Of a stretch of DNA of 64,000 nt, positions 24,342 through 34,289 are shown in pieces. Source of the stretch: Gnetum montanum (Eukaryota; Streptophyta; Gnetopsida; Gnetales; Gnetaceae); contig MNCI01035238.1 in NCBI GenBank assembly GCA_015680685.1, positions 352,802-416,801 on the forward strand, given 5' to 3'. The notes under the pieces were generated by a model. The model saw nothing but the letters and a program-made list of their open reading frames with translations, was not told the DNA's origin and searched no databases. The position numbers and the translations under genes are program-made. Position 1 is the first letter of the stretch. Each line of letters opens with the position of its first letter.

Positions 24342-24774
24342 TGTTTCTTTCTTGATTCAGGTTGTGGCAACCATGCCAATGCATGGGGATTACGTTGGTT
24401 TTTTTTTTATGTGTTCTACTGTGTTGTGCTCTGCATTTTAGATTTGAATATCATTTATGTATTTTGTTGTGTTGTGCTTTGTCTTTTACATTTAAACACA
24501 GGTTAGTTTAGGTCTCTCTCTATTGGAAACTTGCTACTTGCTACTAAGACTGTGTGAGAGATTAGTTATTTGTCTATTGGAAACGTACTACTAAAATGGT
24601 GTGAGAGATTACTTATTTGTCATGTGATTATGCTATTTTCTGATGAAGATTTTCACTACTTATCTTGTGTTTGCAAATGTAAAAGGTTTTCTTTCTTGAT
24701 TTATGTTTACTACTTTACTAATTGATATCCCTTTCAAAGTTTCAAGCAAGGGTTGCTGGTATCTTTTTGGCCTA

Positions 24775-25180
24775 ACAGGAACAAGGGGTTATTAAATTGT
24801 TTCCCCTTCGAAGCTTCATAGCACCTTTCTTGTTACCAATCTCTTTTGCATTGTGCTGCAATGGGAAGGTAATCCCAATAGTCATGATCTTGCATAATGT
24901 GTTCAACATTGAGTCCTTGGGTGCCCAACCTCATAAGAATTTGGTCCATCATTGCAAGAATTGATCGATCAGGCAATAACACAATGTTGCCTTCCATGTC
25001 CCTCCACTGCAACTGTTCATCTTGATGTAGAATGAAGGTGATGTTTGTCACATACTCATCTAGATGAGTATAAACTACTCTGCATTATTGGGGCACTGGT
25101 GAATTTTTCCATTCATTTTTTTGTTGATTGGATGTATGCTTTAACCTTGGCAGAGAATCATCCCTCTGAGAACAAGACAT
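24775..25180 (-). pseudogene. gag: gag N-terminal fragment, minus strand
   Basis: ATG at 25180 opens MSCSQRDDSL. The frame then shows YTHLDEYV, ITFILHQDE and WRDMEGNIVLLPDRS, the N-terminal block shared with 5068 and 57047. It is broken by one stop near 25080 and otherwise open to about 24833. It ends within the first 140 codons at the truncation point. Confidence 0.78.
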
Positions 25181-25314
25181 TTTAGATTGAAAGGAAATAC
25201 TAGTGTGCTTTTAAAATTATTATTATTATTTTGAATGATTGTGACTTTAAGGTTCATTATAATGATCTTGAATAATTTTCACTAAGTCCTAGATAGCACA
25301 CATAGCTAACTAAG

Positions 25315-25334
25315 GTCCCTAGTAATAGCACCAA
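25315..25334 (-). other. Primer-binding site of the truncated minus-strand element
   Basis: On the minus strand 'ttggtgctattactaggga' follows the LTR. It is a degraded TGGCGCCGTTGCCGGGGA (tRNA-Asp type). Confidence 0.65.
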
Positions 25335-26177
25335 TGATAAGTAGCAAGTATACCCTACACCCAACTATATGAATCACTAATGTTCACTCAACAATCTAGT
25401 CAAATTTTGTAGAATCTAGCTCTCTAATTACACTAATTTTTAGGAGGTGAATCTAACCATTGCAATCGTTGTCTTCTCAGTTCCACTTATGAATTGCAAG
25501 TGTATGGTTAAGTGTAACTGTGGCATCTAATTTTTATCATTTCGTCTTCTATGGTTTAATTGCCTAAGTGCTAAAAATAAAGTAAATTTAATGTGTAATT
25601 AATTTAATCAATTTAGTAACTAACTAACACTTAACTAATCCTAACATCGGAATCCATTCCTACTTTCCATACACATCCTAAACATGTTATAGCACCACTA
25701 GGTTACCAAGCATTAAGAACTAATGGGTTTACCAAGCGTTAAACGTATACGTGAAGTGGTCATGCTTATGTTTGCTATTTAGCGCATACTAATTACTTAG
25801 TTAAATGTCATTAACATAGATTGCATGAATATTAAATGAATAAAGAAATCATTAATCTATTCTAACTGCTACAAGGTTTGATCAGAAAAGCTCATCTTTA
25901 TTGTCATTCACACTACCGTGCTCAAGTACATCAATGCTCAAATAAAGATCCATACACTTCTTTGACTTCTACTATAGGCAATTAGAAATATTCTAACTTT
26001 GAAGAGAACAAACTACATGAGCTTCGCTATGACTAGGGAATGGAATGGATGGATCATGCCCCCAAGTGTTGTATTTATCTGCTGGCATGCATCCCCAGAT
26101 ATCGGATATCTGATAATGCATCATGAGCTTTGATATTGGGGATCTGATCTTGGGGACAAACAAAAAATGATTCATCA
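25335..26177 (-). repeat. 5' LTR of the truncated minus-strand element
   Basis: On the plus strand it reads tgataagtagcaag...ttcatca, so the minus-strand LTR runs TGATGA...TTATCA. It carries the inverse of the CTTGGTAA repeats (25707-25740). A TATA-like 'tatttatctg' lies at about 26067 on the reverse strand. A partial internal palindrome 'gatatcggatatc' is at about 26098. Confidence 0.78.
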
Positions 26178-27545
26178 GTAGGTAATGCATATAATCATAT
26201 TTTATGTGAGTGTTATAAATCTTTGTCAAAATCATGTGTTAATGAAATAAAAATATGAGCACTCTAATGAATTTGTAATTGAATTTTTACTTACATCTAT
26301 TGAGATCATCCCAAATTTATTAAATAGAGAAATTCTAAAATTCATTTTACAAAATATTTAAATTTGTAACCTAATGTTGCTTACAAGAATCAAACTTGTG
26401 ATTTAGGGTTTCCATGTCAAGGCTATTTCATTAGGTTAACACTTCATTGGATTTATTTGTATTTGATGCAACACTGTTCTAGATTCATGAGACCATACTA
26501 GTCTCATAATTTCTTTTATTGGATAATGAGGTGTTAGTTTAATAGTAAAAGTCTTGGCTAAGTCATAGGTTCAATCCTATTAGGTACACTAAGTTATAAA
26601 CTTGTATAATTTTTTGGGTGTACTTATGTTTTAATTATTTTGAGTTCAAATATCCCATAATTTAATTTGTTAAATGAGGTTAAATTTTATTTATAAATTA
26701 GTATTACTTATTGAAATTGAACATATAGCTTGGACTTTCATATTAAAAATTTTAGCACATTGTTAAATGGTAGAGGCTCATAATTAGTGATCATGCCAAA
26801 TGAATGCAACTATTCAAATTGCAAGCGTTAACTTATTTAACGTGGTTTGGCTGCTCTAGCCAAAATGGAGTATTTATTTGTTCCAATTGCACGGTATAAA
26901 GTGATGTAAATATACAGTATCTTGCCCTTTTAAGAATGGTGATATAATATGCAAGTTAAGATGAGCCATAGTCAAAGTCCAAGAAATCCCTCTAAATATT
27001 ATTGATTTTTTGTTAATAAAAGTGCCGACTAAGTTAGATTCAAAAAATTTCCACTATTAATGGCTAAACCGATGATCATTAATCAATTAAGAAAATGGCC
27101 AATAAAGCATGCAGAATTAACATGTGGTTTCATTCAAAGAATTTAGAGCTCCACATGACTTGGAGAAGTAAAAGCAAAAACCAAATTACCAAAAAGGTTA
27201 CTTAGACATCAGATATTTACAACGGCTATAGTCATGGCACGAGAAGGAAGGAGTAAGGTGTGAGGATATTTAATTAACCACATTCCCATTTCCAAACCAC
27301 TTGAGCTCATGGCAACAGTCCACTAAAATTAAAAGAATGTGGTTATTCATCTTCTATAATTAATATATGAGATCATGAGGAATAGGAACCACGTTTTCTG
27401 AAGAGAACATGTACAATTTAATTAGTAATGAGTGAAATGATGAATAAGAGTGAAGCCATTTAATTAGCCACATCCCCAATTCCACACTACTCCATTAATG
27501 TTTTTTTAAACTAACCATCACTTGCAACCCTACCTTCTCATATAA
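26178..27545 (+). other. Copy C: third copy of the ENODL upstream region
   Basis: From about 26676 the sequence runs parallel to 22135-23000. Shared pieces are 'tataaattagt.ttacttattgaaattgaac', 'cattcaaattgcaa..ttaac', 'ccccaattcca' and 'gcaaccctaccttc'. It stops at about 27545, before where exon 1 should be. No ENODL coding sequence follows. It is a promoter-side relic of a third gene copy. Confidence 0.65.
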
Positions 27546-29798
27546 CCTTATGCTATTTGTTTATATTTCTGTTATTTGTAATTTGTATTGTGTATATGGA
27601 AGAAATTTGAAGAAAATGGAGTATTGTAGCCAATAATATTGCTAAATTATTTAAGATACAACTAAGAAGACTTGGCAACTTTGTAAATAATATTGTTAAT
27701 GTGTAAATTTTGGATGCACCAACACTTGGGAAAACAAAACTCATTTAAGGAGACTATCACCCAAGGTGCCTCCCATATGGATACAAAAACCCAGAAATAG
27801 TCTTAGCTAGAGAGGGCTATATGACATTAAATAATTAAAGGGAGATCCTATCCTCTCATCGTTGTGCATGATTGCCATTTTTTACCATTCGCAGTCACTT
27901 CATGTTATTGCTGCTATCGGTGGTACCCACTACCAAGCTAAAAACCCCACTACACAAGGATAAAAACCTCGCTAGCAGGGACAAACTACTACATACTACC
28001 ATTTATTCCCTATGTCATTGGTGGCTCACCGTTCATCACCACACATTGCTGCTGTTGGCCACCTGCTACTGCTGATGTTCACCACCTACCATAAGAAAAA
28101 AAGGAGAAAACACTACACAAGGATGTGCTTATACTGCTGCTAGTTATGCCTACTAAGAGAGAGAGGCCCAAACCCCCTCTTGCCCTGCCCCTGCCTCGCC
28201 CCCCCCCCCCCCCCCCCCACAAAAGGTTGCCTATTGTTCACATATCTGACAAAAAGCCTTAGCCATTGTTCGTTCTTGCCGTGCATTGCTTGGAACCCTT
28301 ACCATGCAGTGCTTAGAGCTGTCACCATTCGAGCCTACCATATCCATAATGCCTACCACACATTGCCTAGATTTGTCACTATTTGATCCTACCGCACACC
28401 ACATGTAATGCCTACCACACATTACCTGTAACTACTACTATTCGCATTGATGTTGATATGTTGGCCACCTATTACATGCTAACCACCACTAATTGAGCTT
28501 GCTATCATCATAGGTGTTGACGTGCACCACCTGTTGCTATTGAACATGCCTACTATCGTCACTATGCACTATGCACCACCTACAACATGCACTTCCATGC
28601 ACTACGCATCGTTCGAAATAGCTACCATGTGCATGCTAATCCACAAGAGAGAAAGAGAGACCATCCTCTATTACATCTTATTAGCTACTCACTGTGTGAA
28701 AGAGGGAGGCTTGGAGAGGAGTCTTGAGAGAGACCTCGAGGTCTTCCTATTCACATCTGCTAGCAAGAGAGGGGAGGTTGATATCTCTCCTGGTTGTTAC
28801 CTACTACCTAAGAGACCCCCTATTCCCCTTTAGCTCCCCATTGCACACTAGTTTTATAGTAGCTCAGATCGATGGCATTGAATGTCCACGTCAACGAACT
28901 GCTCCACCACACTACCATGTTCTGCCATTGATGCCATTAGTTATGTTCTCTACATTCGCATGTCTCCACGTCTATGATGTCAGTTACGCCACTCACCTAC
29001 CCACATTTCCCACTTCTATAGCCATTATGTAATCACTACCATGTCTTCGTTGCCACTCGCTATCAACCATTGTAACCATCATCTCCATAAATCAAGGCCT
29101 TCATTGCCACTGATAGAAAAAATGTCATGGTCAAACTACCCAAACATAGATTCAAATTTAGCTTCCATAGCCTTTAGTCAATGTGCTAATCATGTTGTTG
29201 TTCAAGGCCCAAGCTCTACAATTCATTTGTGCATGTGTTATTCTTTCTTTATGCCTTGTATGAGAAGAGACCATGCCCAATGATTAGTTTCTTGTACTAA
29301 TGAGCTTGTTAGGCTTGATATATCTACTATCCTACAGTATGATCACATTGGCTGGAATTTCACACATACATATGGTTGAATGTCTACTACATTTTCTAAA
29401 TCCTCATTAGTTGCATAGACTAGTGTTAATTATGATTTATGAATATTCAGGAATCACGATTAAGTTGTCCAAGGAACTTTGAATATAGTCAACTGTCTAC
29501 AACCAGATTTCTTCATACTTGATATCCTTTTTAATTCAGGGAAACTTGACTCTACCCATAATATGTATTGATTCTTCATATTAGTTTAGATGGAGCTCTT
29601 TCTACAAGTCCAAAAGGGTTTAAATTTTAAAACTTTTAACTTGTTTTCCTTTTACCATGCATAGCATGTATTTTGGTAAGTTGTATGGATTCTTTGTTGA
29701 AGGACCATTATTTGAAATGAAGGTAAGGTGCTATCTTAAGGCATCAGTTGCAAAGTCACTTGAAATGAGTTTAGGTTTTCCAAAATCTACTGGCCTTC
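27546..29798. other. Unassigned region with CT-rich repeats
   Basis: No domain was recognised in any frame. At about 28260-28430 a diffuse repeat of 'gcctaccacacattgcct' type recurs four or five times. A run of 20 C lies at 28199-28218. At 29040-29290 a plus frame is open for 80 codons but matches nothing I know. The region could be a decayed LTR or unique DNA. Confidence 0.4.
28199..28218 (+). repeat. Homopolymer run of 20 C
   Basis: An uninterrupted C run is flanked by 'cctgcctcg' and 'acaaaagg'. The length is unreliable on most sequencing platforms. Confidence 0.9.
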
Positions 29799-30079
29799 TA
29801 ATGAGTCATGAATTGTTGGCTATGATATCACGTACACGATATCATTTTTAAGGGTAATTATTTATAAAATTAAGGATAAATGCGCCAAAAATAATTTCAT
29901 CTCCTTAGTTATACCAAGAAACTAGATTTGGAAACCACCTAAGCAAAGAGGATTAAATATTATAATCTTTCGGGGACATTTTAATTAACGTCACACGGAG
30001 ATAAAGAAAATTCAATAAGGAAATTAGGAAGGTATAACCTAACTTTGGTAACAACCTTACTAAGGATTGGCCCCATGTG

Positions 30080-30880
30080 ATTGCAAATGGCCTTGAAATG
30101 CAGAAAACAAGAAGGTCCTACTCAAGGTGGGATCAAGCAACCTAGGAGAGGTGAAGGACAAGTTCTTGCTGAACAACATGCAGAGCAAGAGGAAAAATCA
30201 TTTAGTATCCACCAAGAAGACCCTACCACTGTACAATCAAGGCAGGTGGAAGGAGGAGCTGCTACAGCGTTTGAACAGGGACGACATCTCACGTTGCCCT
30301 AGGATTATGTTCAGGCCATCCTTGAAAGGTCCATATTTACTACAGTGATCATGGAATTAAACTTTGGACCTTTTTCAAAATTTTCTTTGGAGCCCTTAGG
30401 GATCACCTCAAAGGGTCCCCATTATGGCCTACCCTCTCTGAAAGTGGTGCTTGGTACTTAGGGGAAATGTACTAATTTTGGCACAAAAAAGAAGAAGGCA
30501 CCATAGTTAACATTTGTGGTGTGACTGTTGATTTCTATATTCAAGCCATTTCGGAAGTATTAAACCTTCCGAATACAAGGCCAAAGGTTACTTAGAACTA
30601 GCTGGACACTTTCAAAATTAAGCAACTCAATAAAATGTTGACAAAGAATAAAAGGGTGGTGGAAGAAAAAGAGAAGGTTGACTGGGATGCCTCTATGGCA
30701 CAAGTGTAAACTTACGCACACGCTAAGGCACTCAGGGCCTTGCAAGAGTAGAAACTCCAAGCCATACTTCAACACCATCAAATCCAAAAACCTAGAGTGC
30801 AAGACAAGGGAAAGGCACCCATGAAGGAGCACTATCACCAGGAACTACATGAGTTCCACCCAATTTTGATTTTATAGGAT
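30080..30880 (+). pseudogene. Extra-ORF remnant in the deleted element
   Basis: The frame reads ESGAWYLGEMY-stop-FWHKKEEGT, VNICGVTVDFYIQAISEVLN. This is the counterpart of GKWYMEEMYLF...VSYLVEAIAQVF at 13699. A Lys/Glu/Gln-rich tail (about 30600-30860) follows, as in the large element. At least four stops or frame changes occur. It shows that the additional ORF is a standing component of this group. Confidence 0.6.
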
Positions 30881-31044
30881 TTCCTTTTGAGTTTTTCGTG
30901 TTGTGTCTCAATTTTTTTCTGATTCCACACTGCAGCATGAGTCCATTCTAGTTAATTAATAATCACATACCTATCCACTGTGTAATCATTGGAGCTTGTT
31001 CTCACTTTAACTCGAGAACGATTTTTCATTCAGTCGTGGAGGTA

Positions 31045-31576
31045 TGATGAGTCATGAATTGTTGGCTGTGATATCACGTATGCGATATCACAACCTGTCT
31101 CCTCATCTATAAATAAGAGATAGGAAGATTCGGTAAAGAGGTTTTGTTAAAGTTTTCTAGTTTTAGTATTAAGGTAGGGACTTTTTGTCATTTTTTTCTC
31201 TCAACCCGTTCTCCCAGTGCATGCCCGCAGTGTGATGATTGTAATTGTATGGCATCCTTATTCGAGTGTGATGTACTTGGACACACACATGAATGGTAAT
31301 AAAGATCGATATTACTTCATCATTGCAGCATTCACTTAGCTTAATTATTTAATTGTTATTGTTATTTATTACTTTCTTAGTTAATATCTCTCTACCCTTA
31401 TCTCCTAGTAATGCGGAATGAGTACAACTTAATCACAAGCATTTAAGTGTGACTACTTGGTAACCCTGTAGCATACCAAGGCCATGCGCTTGGTAATCCC
31501 AATGGNATTCAACCGGATCGTGCGTGAAGCGCTCATATTCATATGGTTGAGTGTAGGGGTACCTCGCCACTCATCA
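31045..31576 (+). repeat. 3' LTR of the deleted element (532 bp, contains an N)
   Basis: TGATGAG...CTCATCA, with TATA 'tctataaataag' at about 31110, AATAAAG at 31298 and CTTGGTAA repeats at 31459 and 31490. At N 31506 it jumps to 'ttcaaccggatcgtgcgtgaa', a position normally several hundred bases further on. About 300-400 bases are thus missing, whether truly or by assembly. Confidence 0.85.
31506..31506. other. Single N in LTR (join)
   Basis: The flanks jump from the CTTGGTAA repeats straight to the LTR end, skipping several hundred bases present in related LTRs. Confidence 0.8.
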
Positions 31577-32299
31577 CCTTCCATGATCTTGCTGGCTAGA
31601 ATGAGTATGCAGCCTCTAGGTGATTATCTTTATCAAGTATTCATCATTCATGTGATTTTTTATGGACAACAATAATTTAGAGGTTGCATGATACCTCTCA
31701 TTGAAAGCATCCCTATGTATCATGAAACCATGTCTTGGTGATTAGACCAATAAGTCATGGCCTCGTGCCTAGCATGGGTGATGTTGACATCAAAAAATAT
31801 ATTTAAAACTTATGCTTTATATGTTTTATCTATCCAGTAGACCCTCTTGGGTCTTCATGGACAAAATACAATTTAGTTTCAATTTTGTTTGTATGTATGC
31901 TAATGATGAAAATTAGGAAAGAACAAGAGCTTTGTTTTTTATATTACTTATGTTTGTGTTTATGTATATTTATGTTGCGGTAGGTTAGGCTAACCTCTGC
32001 TACAGTCTGCTTGCTGTCTACTTGACTGATCTTATTTGGCAAATTTGTCAATGTGTACTAAATTTGCTATAGTTCTAACTTTAGGTGATTTAAATTATGA
32101 AAGAGTTGAAGTCTCTTACTGCATATGCATTGTATTTCATACAACTTCTCTTTCTAATTGGCATACATTTTTATCATTTGGATTTCCTTTATAGACATTC
32201 ATGCTTCTGCATTCTTCCATTCTTTTTGTATTAGCTCAAATATATTCATTAAATTTCAAGTACAAGGTAATGCAATGTCCTAGAAAAGATAAAGGACAC
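31577..32299. other. Unassigned AT-rich spacer
   Basis: No gene is recognised. At about 31880-31980 a stretch (aggaaagaacaagagcttt and surroundings) weakly resembles the ENODL intron near 23665-23750. No exon follows. Confidence 0.35.
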
Positions 32300-33683
32300 T
32301 GAAATACCACAAAATTTTGGATCTCAACATCGCAATTGCAAATATGGCTAGGTGTCAAAATGGTGGTACTTTGCCCATATTTTTCCAAGTGTTGAGTGTA
32401 GTCAGCTCCAACTACCAGATTTGCAAAATTTTTCTAAGTGTTAGAATGTTGGCACTTTCTACAGATTCACATGTCATCCTGTCACGCTGCATAGCATAGC
32501 ACCATCTATACTGCAGCGTAGCACCCTGTCATGTTGCATAACATAACACCATGTCTATTGCAACGTAGCATCCTATCATGTTGTGTAGCGTAGCACCCTA
32601 TAACATTGCATAGCGTAGCACCATGTCTACTATAACGTAGCACCCTATCACGCTACATATCATAGCACCCTGTCACGCTGCATAGTGTAGCACCATGTCT
32701 ATTGTAGCATAGCACCCCATCACACTGTGTAGCATAGCATCATGTCTACTGTAACATAGCACCCTGTCACACTACTTAGCGTAGCATCATGTCTACTGTA
32801 ATGTAGCACCCTATCTACTGCAGCATAGCACCTTGTCTATCATTGCAGCCGGTGTCCTGTGTCCCATACGTAACATGGGATGAGCATGGTCCCACCCATC
32901 GCACTACCATGTGGCACCTAATCTGCATTTTGGGCTAACCCTAGCCCTATAAATGCCCCTACATTCTTTTTTGAGGAGGAGGAGAAGGGTTGGCATTCAT
33001 TTCTCACCAATAAAGTAGTTGGCACTTCCATTTTGGCATTTGGCACTTTGGCATCTTGGCACTTAGCTCCATGTAAAAATGAGACCAAGACAACACTACA
33101 CCGACAAAGAGGCATAGCTACATTACATGGTACACTGCAGCCCCATTACAACCTTATAGAAGATTGCATGGTACACTATGGCTACCAACCTAGCAGGCAC
33201 AATTCAACATAGTGAGCACTAGACTTCACACCTTGACACCAGTGAGGTTGTGACTATGCTCCCACTACACCTATTGTACACTATGTATCCCTTTGTGATT
33301 CAACTACACTTCCTCTTTTGGGCTGGTGCACTACTGTTCTCAAACTCTGTTGCATTTCTCAAGCATTTCTCTTTGTCATTCAACGTAACACTTATATTTT
33401 CTAACCTTTTTCATACATGTTTGCATGTTCACATCACTGTTCTTAGGGTAGGACACCCTAATACACTCTAGCTTAGCTAGACCCAATGCCCGCACGTAAC
33501 ATAGTATAAACTCTTCTTGCACATAGCCATTTTAACACCACGTAAGTCCCTGTTTGATCAACAAGATTGTTCAAGGCACCCCATTTTCATTTTCTCCAGC
33601 ACTATCCTCTCACGGATTTAGTGTTAGGCTATACGCCTAGTGATCTCTCAGTGTTCTAGCCACTGACATTTTCAAACGTCACA
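32300..33683 (+). repeat. 5' LTR of the gag-protease element (1384 bp)
   Basis: Aligned with 39600-40955 from 'accacaaaattttgg' to 'gtcaca'. Each LTR contains a minisatellite, a TATA box (ccctataaatgcccc, about 32948), and 'ggcatttggcactttggcatcttggcac' just downstream. Divergence between the two is moderate. Confidence 0.87.
32490..32848 (+). repeat. Minisatellite in 5' LTR, ~47-base unit
   Basis: The unit consensus is roughly 'gtagcaccatgtctactgca' followed by 'gcgtagcaccctgtcacgct' plus 'gcat'. Six to eight imperfect units vary mainly by C-to-T and G-to-A. It lies just upstream of the TATA box, so it would be the U3 enhancer region. Confidence 0.85.
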
Positions 33684-33688
33684 GTTTT

Positions 33689-33706
33689 TGGTGCTAGAAG
33701 GAGGGC
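33689..33706 (+). other. Primer-binding site candidate of the gag-protease element
   Basis: 'tggtgctagaaggagggc' begins with TGG five bases after the LTR. It is not the tRNA-Asp type used by the other elements. The matching tRNA was not assigned. Confidence 0.5.
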
Positions 33707-33879
33707 TTGAACCTCCATGTCTCTTCCATGTGTCATGGGTAATCTTGCATGCTATTTTTACCCCATCACTAGTAGGCTACTAGCGTAGATGTGATATCCC
33801 TGTGGTTTTGTACGCACCAGGTGGTGTAGATTGGTCACCACGATAGTTCCTCTAGAACCCTGTAGGATGAAAGCCCTAA

Positions 33880-34110
33880 AATGTCTACTGCGTTACGCTG
33901 TCTACATTCTATGTGGCATAGCGACTCTATCAGTGTAGTGGTTCTTACACTATCCATTATGTTGCATTACCTCTCTACTGCGTTATGCTACTTGTGTTCT
34001 ATGTAGCATAGAGACCTTGTCAGTGTAGGAGTCCCTAAACTGTCTACTATGTTACACTGCCTGTGTCCTATGTAGTGTAGCGACCCCATCATCATAGCAG
34101 GGTCTTCCTC
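33880..34110 (+). repeat. Leader tandem repeat, three ~75-base units
   Basis: Three units contain 'tctactgcgttacgctg', 'cctatgtagcatagcga' and 'tcagtgtag'. The words GTAGCG and CTACTGCG echo the LTR minisatellite. Confidence 0.7.
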
Positions 34111-34289
34111 AGCGTAGCAAGTGTAGCACCAAAGTTGGCCATTTTTCATAGTTTTCATGCTTAGCATTTTTTCTATATTTTTACACTTAACTATTTTCAT
34201 ATATTTTTCTGCTACTGATAGACATAGTCATTTTCCTACAATTTTCAAAGTTAGCCATTTTCTGCAAACTACAACTCTCACAACTCAAT

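Larger units (their letters stand above)
17918..24770 (+). repeat. Block A of a segmental duplication carrying an ENODL gene
   Basis: Order: gypsy tail, LTR, gag knuckle fragment, LINE remnant, AT-rich spacer, ENODL pseudogene. The same order recurs at 45424-59095 (block B), where a gypsy element interrupts it at 50407-58041. Shared boundaries such as the LTR end next to 'acatgta' show that the LTR was in place before duplication. Homology begins near 'aataggaagcatg' and ends near 'gctggtatcttttgg'. Confidence 0.85.
24770..26177 (-). mobile_element. Truncated 5' end of a minus-strand gypsy element
   Basis: Reading leftwards: LTR (26177-25335), primer site, gag start, then an abrupt stop at about 24770 in the ENODL 3' flank. 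No 3' LTR or pol is present. It belongs to the same group as the elements at 3964 and 50407, as shown by the gag N-terminus and LTR ends. Confidence 0.82.
29799..31576 (+). mobile_element. Internally deleted gypsy element with perfect target duplication
   Basis: CCTTC stands immediately before (29794-29798) and after (31577-31581). The 5' LTR keeps only its first ~46 bases (TAATGAGTCATGAATTG...gatatca). It then jumps into internal sequence with an extra-ORF remnant, a polypurine tract (gtcgtggaggta) and a 3' LTR at 31045. The total is 1.8 kb. Gag and pol are absent, so it could only have moved with help or was deleted after insertion. Confidence 0.85.

Noticed and set aside
24173-24379. Minus-strand Glu/Lys-rich frame
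   Set aside because: Reverse shadow of the Ser/Pro-rich codons of ENODL exon 2.
28199-28430. CRISPR-like or satellite array
   Set aside because: The repeats are too irregular in length and spacing, and the organism is a plant.
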